From CAYRZL01 sp964428795 (GTDB lineage Bacteria; Bacillota; Clostridia; Lachnospirales; Lachnospiraceae): a stretch of 10,672 nt of DNA. Positions 1-6,302 of this stretch are shown one piece after another (within the stretch, counting starts at the first letter, position 1; each line of letters opens with the position of its first letter). The notes under the pieces are model-generated. The model did no database searches. It had not been told where the DNA came from and saw only the letters and a program-made list of their open reading frames with translations. The stretch lies in the NCBI GenBank assembly GCA_964428795.1, contig CAYRZL010000083.1:1-10672 (forward strand), given 5' to 3'. Made by a program: the position numbers and the translations under genes.

Positions 1-92
1 CCCAATTTGCTATCAGAGGTCTGACACGCTACCCACTATCATGCCAGAAGCCTCGCATTTTTTGCTTTTTTCATCATTTGCAATATTACTTT

Positions 93-1355
93 TTACTCAG
101 CGACAGCTACCGGCTGATCTCCATCAAACTGGAAGTAATAAATATCAGCAATCTTTTTACCATTCTCCCAATGGAAATCACCCTGGATACCATGGATGGT
201 CGGAGAATTGTTCAGCCACTCAGCGATTGCCAGTTTCTCTTCGTCACGCTTGTCCGGATCGCCTGTGATATTCAGGTCTTCAAAGCACTGTTTGATTGCT
301 ACAAATGCATTGTAATAATCCGGTACCGGGTTGGATGTCGGAGCAGCGCCGTCAAAATCAGCTTTGTAAGCCTCTACCAGTGCGTTCCACTCCTCGCCGT
401 CATAATTCGGATCCAGCTTGTTCCAGATATAGGTACCATCCAGAGCCTCAGCACCTGCTACGGAAATATAGTTGTCAGAGAAAGAGGAGAATCCACATGT
501 GATTCTGCGGCCTTCATCTACTCCACGGTTTCTCAGCTCGGTAACAACCTTTGCATTCTCATCAGCGCGCAGTACGGAGATATATCCGTCAGCGTTGTAA
601 TTCAGTGCCTGTACTGCAGCCGGACCACAATCCAGTGTATCAGTCTCAACCTCAACCACACCTGCTACTTCAATTCCCATATCCGGGAGTGCATCCTGCA
701 GCATCTCCACCGTTGCAACCTGAGATGCGTCAGACGGGCAGGTAAACAGAACTACTGTTTTGATATCCGGATTCAACTCAGCCCATTTCTGAGCTGCCAG
801 CACATCGCCCTCTTCAGAGTCAGTCATATAAGCGATGGCATATGGTGAATATGATGCGCGGCTGTCCTCATAAGAATAAGTACCGATGTTTGGAACTGCT
901 GCATCATAGATAATCTGACCTGCAACCTCTCCGCCCGGAGCATCCATAGGACCTACAACCAAAATAGAATCATCCACTACCTGGGATAGACAGCTTGCGA
1001 CCTCTGCGGTGTCAAATTTTGTATCATAGATCTCGATAGATACCGGGACACCATTGATACCGCCTGCTGCATTGATCTGCTCTACCGCATACTCAGCAGC
1101 CCAGGATGCCGGTTTACCTACATAAGCAATAGCTCCTGTCACTGCGGACAGAACCGGAATATCCCACTCATCCACTACTACTTCACCGCCTGTTTCCGAT
1201 GTGGCTCCCTCACTTTCTTCACTTGCAGCTGCCGATACATCATCACCTTTATCGGCATCGCTCTTTTCTGCATCATTTCCGCACCCAATGATGGAACCCA
1301 TCAGCAATACGCCTGCACAGCCTACTGCCAATGCACGTACTAATCTGCTTTTCAT
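93..1355 (-). CDS. livJ: LIV-type ABC transporter substrate-binding lipoprotein
   Basis: Extracytoplasmic receptor of a branched-chain amino acid-type (HAAT family) importer, 420 aa. Residues 1-24 form a lipoprotein signal peptide (basic KSRLVR, hydrophobic core, lipobox I-I-G-C), so Cys25 should be lipidated and anchor it to the outer face of the membrane. An acidic, Ser/Ala-rich linker runs to about residue 62. A type I periplasmic-binding fold (Peripla_BP_6) follows, with the family segment around AVEQINAAGGINGVPV at 90-105 and the D-T-K-F-D-T strand end at 111-116. The ATG is preceded by AAGGAGG about 10 nt away. It is the last gene of the liv operon, 58 bp after livM, whereas the receptor gene is often first in such operons. 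The ligand cannot be read from sequence; leucine/isoleucine/valine is the default, but other amino acids or small carboxylates are possible. The symbol reflects role, not proven orthology. Confidence 0.9.
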   Translation of the reverse strand: MKSRLVRALAVGCAGVLLMGSIIGCGNDAEKSDADKGDDVSAAASEESEGATSETGGEVVVDEWDIPVLSAVTGAIAYVGKPASWAAEYAVEQINAAGGINGVPVSIEIYDTKFDTAEVASCLSQVVDDSILVVGPMDAPGGEVAGQIIYDAAVPNIGTYSYEDSRASYSPYAIAYMTDSEEGDVLAAQKWAELNPDIKTVVLFTCPSDASQVATVEMLQDALPDMGIEVAGVVEVETDTLDCGPAAVQALNYNADGYISVLRADENAKVVTELRNRGVDEGRRITCGFSSFSDNYISVAGAEALDGTYIWNKLDPNYDGEEWNALVEAYKADFDGAAPTSNPVPDYYNAFVAIKQCFEDLNITGDPDKRDEEKLAIAEWLNNSPTIHGIQGDFHWENGKKIADIYYFQFDGDQPVAVAE

Positions 1356-1390
1356 TTCGATCTTTCCTCCTTAAATTTTATTCTCTATGA

Positions 1391-1406
1391 TTAACCTTAC
1401 GGTCAA
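1391..1406 (-). other. Small intercistronic hairpin between livM and livJ
   Basis: In the livM-livJ gap the minus strand reads TTGACC-GTAA-GGTTAA. This gives a 6-bp RNA stem (one G-U pair, possibly a seventh outer G-U pair) closed by GUAA, a GNRA-type tetraloop. No T-tract follows, so it is not a terminator. A hairpin just upstream of a binding-protein gene could stabilise a processed livJ message, but that role is inference. Confidence 0.4.
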
Positions 1407-1413
1407 CATACAA

Positions 1414-2277
1414 TTATTTTGCTTCCACTGCTTTTTTACCTGTAAACAGGTTTTTGATCCTGCGCAGCAGATTTCTCGTCACGATTCCTTCCGGGAACGC
1501 CATCAATACGATGATCAGGATGACGCCATAGATAATCTGTGCATAAATCGCCAGTCCCGATGGAATCCACTTATTCAGTCCCCAAAGGATCGGCACTGAA
1601 ATAAGCATACCCCACTGTGTATATCTGCCGCCCACAAACATCATTGTCATGATATTTAACAGCATGGAAAAACCAAAGGTTTCAGGATATACCACACGCA
1701 TCTGAAATGCGTAGATAACGCCCGCTACACCAGCGATAACCGACGACATGGTCAAACCGAGAATGGTCATTCTCTTTACATTTACGCCGAGTGTGGCCGC
1801 CATATCCGGATCAGTCTCGATGCTCTCAAAAGCACGTCCGAATCTGGATTTTTCAAAACGGTATAAAATAAAACCGATTGCAATCACACAGATCAGGGAA
1901 AACAGTACCAGATGTTCGCATTTTTTGATTCCACTGATACCACGTGCAGCGCCGAGAGCCGGAATGTTGCGGATCACGGCCTGTATGATAAAGATCAGCG
2001 CCATGGATGAAACCGCCGTAACTACACCCTTTGTTCTGGAAAATCCAAGCGCCGGTAAAAATCCGAACAAACCGGAAAAAATGATTGCACCCAAAATACA
2101 GATCCAGAACGGAGTTCCAAAGGTTTTTGACATGAAAGCGGCAAAATAACCGCCGATTGCCATACAGTACACAGTACCGTTATAGAGCAGCCCTGCCTTG
2201 AAAGGAACGTACGCTGCCCATGTCAAGATCAAATATACACATACAAATATAATAAAATAAGACGCCGCTGTTGACAT
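1414..2277 (-). CDS. livM: LIV-type ABC transporter permease, LivM subunit
   Basis: Integral membrane permease of the importer, 287 aa, one of the two channel subunits paired with LivH. Nearly the whole protein is hydrophobic membrane segments (for example residues 6-22, 60-75, 124-139, 173-190 and 245-261). The cytoplasmic coupling loop (EAA-like) lies at about 143-171, with S-R-F-G-R-A-F at 144-150 followed by D-P-D-M-A-A-T-L-G-V at 156-165, the standard LivM pattern for docking an ATPase. The end F-P-E-G-I-V (261-266) and basic tail are also typical. Somewhat shorter than many LivM proteins of 300-plus residues, but with no sign of truncation. ATG start with AAAGGAGAG about 9 nt upstream. 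It begins 18 bp after livH ends, so it is co-transcribed. Confidence 0.9.
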   Translation of the reverse strand: MSTAASYFIIFVCVYLILTWAAYVPFKAGLLYNGTVYCMAIGGYFAAFMSKTFGTPFWICILGAIIFSGLFGFLPALGFSRTKGVVTAVSSMALIFIIQAVIRNIPALGAARGISGIKKCEHLVLFSLICVIAIGFILYRFEKSRFGRAFESIETDPDMAATLGVNVKRMTILGLTMSSVIAGVAGVIYAFQMRVVYPETFGFSMLLNIMTMMFVGGRYTQWGMLISVPILWGLNKWIPSGLAIYAQIIYGVILIIVLMAFPEGIVTRNLLRRIKNLFTGKKAVEAK

Positions 2278-2295
2278 ATCCGTATACTCTCCTTT

Positions 2296-3171
2296 CTATT
2301 TATTGCTGCCGAACAGTCCGTCCGGTTTCCAGATAATAACTGCCATAATGACTCCATAGAAAATAACCTCTGTCCAGCTGCCCGGCAGATATGCCAGCGC
2401 CAGAGACTCTACCAGACCCATCAGAAGTGATGATAGCAGACCGCCCTTCAGATTACCCATGCCAGCAAACAACATCAGGATAATCGCCTTTACTGCAAAG
2501 CTATCGCCGACAGAAGGTCCGTCAGTACCGATAGTCATAATAACCATAAGAGAGATCACTACACAGAGAATACCTGCAATACCAAATCCGATAATACCGG
2601 TTTTTCCAAACGGAATACCGAGCATCCTGGATACTTTCTGGTTCTGGGACATAGCACGGATCGCACGTCCGGTCTGTGTCTTATACATAAACCACATCAG
2701 GAAGATCGCCACCACGATAGCAATTACCAGAGTCAAGATATTCGCCAGTGAAAAATTGATCAAACCGATCGATATTGTTACTCCGCCTCCCCGCATCTCT
2801 GCCGGGAATGCAAAGTTTCCGCCGTTGTTGATAAACTGCGACATGATTTCTGTACAGATAATACCAACACCCATGGCGAGAACGATGGTCTCCAGTGTCG
2901 CACCCCGCTTGCACAACGGGCGGAATAATGGCTCGGTCGCTATCGTCGCGCCTACACCAACCACAAACATCACCAGAATTGCGATCAACAGATTGTTACC
3001 TGTTGCATTCAACACAAGCCAGCCCACAGCCATTGTGATCATAACAGTGTGGGAATAGCCGTGATGCACCACATCACGTACCAGCACGAGTACGTTCATA
3101 CCCAGCACGAGCAGGGCATAGATACTGCCGGTTGCAAGTCCGTTTATAACCTGAGCAATAAAACTTTCCAT
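2296..3171 (-). CDS. livH: LIV-type ABC transporter permease, LivH subunit
   Basis: Second permease subunit, 291 aa from the chosen ATG. The N-terminus Q-V-I-N-G-L-A-T-G-S-I-Y-A-L-L (7-21) matches the LivH family opening and begins the first membrane segment; further segments lie near 45-78, 95-112, 143-162, 193-213 and 225-260. The ATPase-coupling loop is T-G-R-A-I-R-A-M at 167-174 followed by M-L-G-I-P at 183-187. The ending W-K-P-D-G-L-F-G is typical. An upstream TTG at 3219 would add 16 residues, but it lies 48 nt inside livF, while the ATG has AGGTGA 8 nt upstream and starts 4 nt after the livF stop. Oddity: the usual N-F-A-H-G after the first segment is replaced by V-V-H-H-G-Y. Confidence 0.9.
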   Translation of the reverse strand: MESFIAQVINGLATGSIYALLVLGMNVLVLVRDVVHHGYSHTVMITMAVGWLVLNATGNNLLIAILVMFVVGVGATIATEPLFRPLCKRGATLETIVLAMGVGIICTEIMSQFINNGGNFAFPAEMRGGGVTISIGLINFSLANILTLVIAIVVAIFLMWFMYKTQTGRAIRAMSQNQKVSRMLGIPFGKTGIIGFGIAGILCVVISLMVIMTIGTDGPSVGDSFAVKAIILMLFAGMGNLKGGLLSSLLMGLVESLALAYLPGSWTEVIFYGVIMAVIIWKPDGLFGSNK

Positions 3172-3175
3172 ACGA

Positions 3176-3895
3176 TCAATCACCTCCACCCAGATATGCA
3201 CTGATGACTTTCGGGTCAACTGCCAGTTCCTTGGAATTCCCTTCCATCACAGTCTCTCCAAGATCCAGTACATAACCGCGGTCTGAATACTGAAGAGATT
3301 TTCTGGCATTCTGTTCTGACAAAAGAATAGTCAGCCCATCCTCTCTAAGCTCCACCAGTATCTTGAAAATTTTGTCCACATATGCAGGAGACAAAGCCAG
3401 AGAAGGCTCATCCAAAAGCACCAGCTTCGGATCGCCGATGATGGCACGGCTGATGGCCAGCATCTGCTGTTCACCACCGGATAAGGTACCTGCATACTGA
3501 TCTTTTCTGTCATAAAGAATCGGAAATCTGTCGTAGATTTTCTGGATATTTTTTGCAAATGCCGGTGCATTGTGATATGTACCGAGCTGCAGATTTTCCA
3601 GTACTGTCAGATTTGACAGCATTCCTCTTCCCTCCGGAACGACTGCGATACCGCTTTTGATGATCTTATCTGTGGAAAGTCTCGTAATATCCTTTCCATC
3701 AAATGTGATCGTTCCGGTTTTTGCTTTCTGCAATCCGAGAATCGTATTGATCAACGTTGATTTTCCGGCTCCGTTGGAACCAATCAGCGCTACGATCTCG
3801 CCCTTGTTAACCTCCAGATCCACTTTCTTAATAGCACAGATTGGACCATAGTTAACGCTTAAATTTTCTATTTTTAACATATTAGTCTGTTCCAA
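3176..3895 (-). CDS. livF: LIV-type ABC transporter ATP-binding protein, LivF subunit
   Basis: Cytoplasmic ATPase subunit that pairs with LivG to power the LivHM channel, 239 aa. Visible motifs: Walker A G-S-N-G-A-G-K-S-T (39-47); V-P-E-G-R with Glu88 at the Q-loop, as is usual in LivF; canonical signature L-S-G-G-E-Q (138-143); Walker B L-V-L-L-D-E-P with catalytic Glu163; and S-E-Q-N-A at the H-loop, where Gln195 replaces His, also usual for LivF. The start is TTG at 3895-3893, giving a 14-nt overlap with livG. GGAGG at 3906-3902 sits 6 nt before it. The ATG at 3880 (M-L-K-I-E-N) lies 21 nt from that GGAGG and has no better site, though it would also give a full ATPase domain. Confidence 0.92.
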   Translation of the reverse strand: MEQTNMLKIENLSVNYGPICAIKKVDLEVNKGEIVALIGSNGAGKSTLINTILGLQKAKTGTITFDGKDITRLSTDKIIKSGIAVVPEGRGMLSNLTVLENLQLGTYHNAPAFAKNIQKIYDRFPILYDRKDQYAGTLSGGEQQMLAISRAIIGDPKLVLLDEPSLALSPAYVDKIFKILVELREDGLTILLSEQNARKSLQYSDRGYVLDLGETVMEGNSKELAVDPKVISAYLGGGD

Positions 3896-4643
3896 GATAT
3901 GCCTCCACTACTTTCGGATCTTTCTGAACATCCTCCGGAAGACCTTCCGCAATCTTTACGCCGAACTCGATTGCAGTCACAACATCGGACGCTCTGGTTA
4001 CCAGTTTTACATCATGGGCAATCAACATAACTGTTGTACCCTGCTGCTTGATATGCTGAATGATTTCCTCCATAAATGCAGATTCCTCCGATCCCATACC
4101 TGCGGTAGGCTCATCCAGCAGTACCAGCTTTGGTTCTGTCGCCATTGCTCTAGCAATCTGAAGCAGATGCTGATCTGCCCATGCGATATCTCCCGCCCAG
4201 CGGTCGCAGGATTTTTCCAGTCCCACAAACTTCAGATACTCCATGGACCTCTCTTCAATCATCTTCTCCTGTTTTGACTTTCGGAATGGAACATGAAGAA
4301 ATGTTCCAACCAGATCTGCCTTTGTTTTGGAATACATGCCCGACATGACATTCTCTAATACCGTCATACGAGGCATAACTTTTGGAGTCTGAAACGTCCT
4401 GCTGATTCCAAGTTTCGCAATTTCATAAGCCGGAAGTCCTGTTATATCCTTTCCATCAAAAATGATTTTCCCTCCGGTTGGCGGGAACACACCTGTCACT
4501 ACATTGTAGGTAGTCGTCTTCCCGGAACCATTCGGGCCGATCAGACCATGGACTGTTCCCTTTTTCACATCCAGATCCAGATCAACCAGCGCTTTCACAC
4601 CGCCAAAACTCTTGCTCATTTTCTCTGTTACAAGAATTCCCAA
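3882..4643 (-). CDS. livG: LIV-type ABC transporter ATP-binding protein, LivG subunit
   Basis: First gene of the importer operon; ATPase subunit, 253 aa. Motifs: Walker A G-P-N-G-S-G-K-T-T (36-44), Q-loop Gln85 in R-T-F-Q-T, Walker B L-V-L-L-D-E-P with catalytic Glu178, D-loop region A-G-M-G, and H-loop His210 in I-A-H-D. The ABC signature is unusual: I-A-W-A-D-Q (153-158), against L-A-Y-G-D-Q or L-S-Y-G-Q-Q in typical LivG, losing the conserved Gly. The C-terminal K-V-V-E-A-Y-L-G is typical. The start is TTG at 4643-4641, with AAAGGAGG ending 7 nt upstream. An ATG at 4754 would add 37 residues unlike the family and would place the start upstream of the apparent promoter, so it is rejected. 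Confidence 0.92.
   Translation of the reverse strand: MGILVTEKMSKSFGGVKALVDLDLDVKKGTVHGLIGPNGSGKTTTYNVVTGVFPPTGGKIIFDGKDITGLPAYEIAKLGISRTFQTPKVMPRMTVLENVMSGMYSKTKADLVGTFLHVPFRKSKQEKMIEERSMEYLKFVGLEKSCDRWAGDIAWADQHLLQIARAMATEPKLVLLDEPTAGMGSEESAFMEEIIQHIKQQGTTVMLIAHDVKLVTRASDVVTAIEFGVKIAEGLPEDVQKDPKVVEAYLGTD
3902..3906 (-). promoter_or_regulatory. Ribosome binding site of livF inside livG
   Basis: GGAGG formed by the livG codons GTG-GAG-GCA. It lies 6 nt before TTG 3895 and 21 nt before ATG 3880, which decides for the TTG start and for translational coupling of livF to livG. Confidence 0.65.
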
Positions 4644-4650
4644 AATATTA

Positions 4651-4658
4651 CCTCCTTT
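4651..4658 (-). promoter_or_regulatory. Ribosome binding site of livG
   Basis: AAAGGAGG, a near-perfect match to the 16S rRNA tail, 7 nt before TTG 4643. It fixes the non-ATG start of the operon's first gene. Confidence 0.8.
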
Positions 4659-4690
4659 CTCCCTATTTATATTTCTCTTACTTCTTCGAC

Positions 4691-4699
4691 ATTTTAGCA
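4691..4699 (-). promoter_or_regulatory. Extended -10 promoter of the liv operon
   Basis: Minus strand TGC-TAAAAT: an extended -10 (TG-N) followed by TAAAAT, which matches TATAAT at 5 of 6 bases. At 17-bp spacing the -35 would be ATGCAC (4719-4714), a poor match, in line with an extended -10 or activator-dependent promoter. Transcription would start near 4684, giving a leader of about 40 nt before the livG TTG. Predicted from sequence only. Confidence 0.5.
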
Positions 4700-4717
4700 C
4701 GCCACAGTGTGAAGTGC
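4697..4717. promoter_or_regulatory. 21-bp dyad overlapping the liv promoter spacer (candidate operator)
   Basis: Interrupted palindrome with half-site GCAC-N2-CACA, one central base, then TGTG-N2-GTGC. All eight specified bases of each arm are matched. It abuts the TAAAAT hexamer and covers the spacer and the -35 position, so a bound dimer would be placed to block RNA polymerase. It does not fit the CodY, GlnR or CcpA consensus. The regulator is unknown. Confidence 0.45.
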
Positions 4718-4728
4718 ATGATAGGGAT

Positions 4729-4746
4729 GTGAAATCTACGTGAAAT
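4729..4746 (-). repeat. Phased ATTTCAC direct repeats upstream of the liv promoter
   Basis: ATTTCAC occurs at 4746-4740 and again at 4735-4729, exactly 11 bp apart on one face of the helix. A third core, TTCAC at 4713-4709, lies 20 bp further on, inside the dyad. Tandem sites with 10-11 bp period are how OmpR-family regulators usually bind, but binding here is only inferred. Confidence 0.4.
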
Positions 4747-4764
4747 ATCAACAATAGTAGCGAG

Positions 4765-4789
4765 AAGAAACCTCCGCCGGAGTTTTCTT
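4765..4789. terminator. Second terminator-like hairpin between the kinase gene and liv
   Basis: Inverted repeat with arms AAGAAA-C-CTCC and GGAG-T-TTTCTT around a GCC loop (plus-strand sense), a stem of 11 positions with one mismatch. T-rich arms lie on both sides, so it could act in either direction. For minus-strand transcripts it would back up the stronger hairpin at 4806-4842 and insulate the liv promoter. The U-tract is interrupted, so efficiency is uncertain. Confidence 0.45.
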
Positions 4790-4805
4790 TCGCATGCCTG
4801 GCAAC

Positions 4806-4842
4806 AAAAAAAGACTGGAAAATCGTATTTTACCAGCCTTTT
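4806..4842 (-). terminator. Intrinsic terminator of the two-component operon
   Basis: Minus strand: AAAAGGCTGG, a bulged T, AAAAT, loop ACG, ATTTT, CCAGTC, then seven T. The outer GGCTGG/CCAGTC stem has one G-U pair and the inner AAAAT/ATTTT extends it. It starts 8 bp after the kinase stop codon, a classic rho-independent terminator. Confidence 0.85.
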
Positions 4843-4850
4843 CAACAAAA

Positions 4851-6302
4851 TTATCTATTTTCTGATCGTTCTACATATTCAGGAAACAGAAACCAGAATC
4901 TGACTCCCTCTCCCTCATCGCTCTCCACACCATATTTCAAATGATGAAGATCCGCAATCTCCTTCACGATAGATAATCCCACTCCGGCGCTTGCCGTGTC
5001 CTCCTGGTAGGAATTAATCCTGTAGTACTTGTTCCATATATCATGAAGCCTGTCTTTCGGAATACCCGCACCGTTATCTGCAATCTCCATAAAAATTCCA
5101 TCCTTGCCCCGCTTCACCTGTGCCTCAATGATCGTCCCACCATACTTCTGGGAGTTGCTGATGAGATTTTGCAGGATCTGCTTAATCCGCTTGAGATCGG
5201 CCCGCACCATACAGTCCTCGTCTACGGTAGTGCGGTACACATGGGGCATCTGGTCCAATAGCTGCATCTCCTCCATGGTATGTTTCACCAGACGTTCCAG
5301 GGCAAAAACAGAATAATCCAACGGCACAGCATTTGCCTGCAGCTTTGACAGATCCAGGGATGCATTGACAAATTCCGACAATTTATCCGCCTGAGATATA
5401 ATCACCTGCAAATGCTGCTCCCGTTTTGCGGGATTATCACCGGAAATCGTCTGAATCATCTCCGCATATGCTTTGATCATCGTCAAGGGCGTACGCATAT
5501 CATGGGACAGATTTGCGATCATGTCCCTCCTTAGCTGCTCATAATTTGCAAACTGATCCACCGCCAGATCCAGTGTCTCGGACAGATCATTCAGCTCGAT
5601 ATAACTGTCCTTTGGGAAATGTACGCTGTAATCACCCGCTGCCAGTTCTCTGGCATTTTCTGTGATGCGCTTGATTGGTTCCAGATACTTTTTGGCAAGA
5701 ATCCATGAAACCATAAAACAGACCAGCATAGTTATCGCTATTACCACCAGCATCAGCCTGATCTGATCTTTCATACGATCTATCTCAGACAGCGTATTTT
5801 GTGCCACCAGCAGAACTTCCCTCGTTCCATCCCACTTTGCTACTACCTGACCATAGACAATCCAGGTGATATCCTCACTGTCTCTGCGCTCCAGATAAAA
5901 ATATCCATCGGAATTCTCCAATTCTCCCTGAATATCCTCAACAGTAATCTCAATATCCGGCCATTGGATATAAAGGCTCAGCTTATTGGTATCCATCAGT
6001 ATCTCGCCTTCTTCCGTCATGGTTCGCACCACATACTGCTTGGAATTGATTGTGGCGCGGATCGCACTGACATAGGCGTTTGTACCATAAGTGGCAGATA
6101 TATTTCTGGCAATATTCTGCAGCTGATACTTCGTATTCTCTTGCATCTGTTTTTTCGTGAAAATGATCTGCACGATCGCAGTCGCCGCAATCACCGCAAT
6201 GATCAGCACGACAAAAATAAGATAAAGCCGAAACTGCATCCCATTTCTGACTTTCCATTTTTTTTTCAGTTTTTTCCCCTTCTCCTTATTTGTGATCCGC
6301 AT
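4851..6302 (-). CDS. Membrane sensor histidine kinase, two-component system
   Basis: Sensor kinase, 483 aa from ATG 6302. Order of parts: basic cytoplasmic N-terminus; membrane helix 1 (about 26-48); extracytoplasmic region of about 130 aa (49-181), not assignable by eye; membrane helix 2 (182-202); HAMP linker (about 203-257); HisKA dimerisation domain with phospho-acceptor His267 in N-L-S-H-D-M-R-T-P-L; then the HATPase domain with N-box Asn379/Asn383, G1 box D-N-G-A-G (409-413) and G2 box G-V-G-L-S-I-V (440-446). All catalytic motifs are intact. It should autophosphorylate and pass phosphate to the adjacent regulator; the signal is unknown. The start is uncertain: ATG 6302 overlaps the regulator gene by 17 nt with only a weak AGGA upstream, while a strong AAGGAG just after the regulator stop points to CTG 6269. 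ATG 6239 is also possible, but helix 1 would begin almost at once. Confidence 0.88.
   Translation of the reverse strand: MRITNKEKGKKLKKKWKVRNGMQFRLYLIFVVLIIAVIAATAIVQIIFTKKQMQENTKYQLQNIARNISATYGTNAYVSAIRATINSKQYVVRTMTEEGEILMDTNKLSLYIQWPDIEITVEDIQGELENSDGYFYLERRDSEDITWIVYGQVVAKWDGTREVLLVAQNTLSEIDRMKDQIRLMLVVIAITMLVCFMVSWILAKKYLEPIKRITENARELAAGDYSVHFPKDSYIELNDLSETLDLAVDQFANYEQLRRDMIANLSHDMRTPLTMIKAYAEMIQTISGDNPAKREQHLQVIISQADKLSEFVNASLDLSKLQANAVPLDYSVFALERLVKHTMEEMQLLDQMPHVYRTTVDEDCMVRADLKRIKQILQNLISNSQKYGGTIIEAQVKRGKDGIFMEIADNGAGIPKDRLHDIWNKYYRINSYQEDTASAGVGLSIVKEIADLHHLKYGVESDEGEGVRFWFLFPEYVERSENR

Noticed and set aside
1..92. Possible terminator or small gene after livJ
   Set aside because: No stem with a T-tract on the minus strand, and the short ATG frames there stop within about 10 codons.
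78..848. Plus-strand open frame of 256 aa opposite livJ
   Set aside because: It is in codon register with livJ and has no recognisable domain; a mirror of codon bias.
2459..3058. Plus-strand open frame of 199 aa opposite livH
   Set aside because: The reverse of a clear permease gene, low complexity and rich in Ile/Thr/Pro; no independent support.
3172..3219. N-terminal extension of LivH from TTG 3219
   Set aside because: It would overlap livF by 44 nt, and ATG 3171 has a well-placed AGGTGA and gives the normal family N-terminus.
4644..4754. N-terminal extension of LivG from ATG 4754
   Set aside because: The 37 extra residues are unlike the family, cover the promoter, dyad and ribosome site, and TTG 4643 has an excellent ribosome site.
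4644..4850. Riboswitch or attenuator before livG
   Set aside because: The predicted leader is only about 40 nt and has no leader peptide with Leu/Ile/Val codons and no antiterminator pairing. The hairpins in the gap lie upstream of the promoter.
5983..6258. Minus-strand open frame of 91 aa inside the kinase gene
   Set aside because: Out of frame with a complete histidine kinase and without domain features. Its ATG after the A9 tract is mentioned only in connection with slippage.
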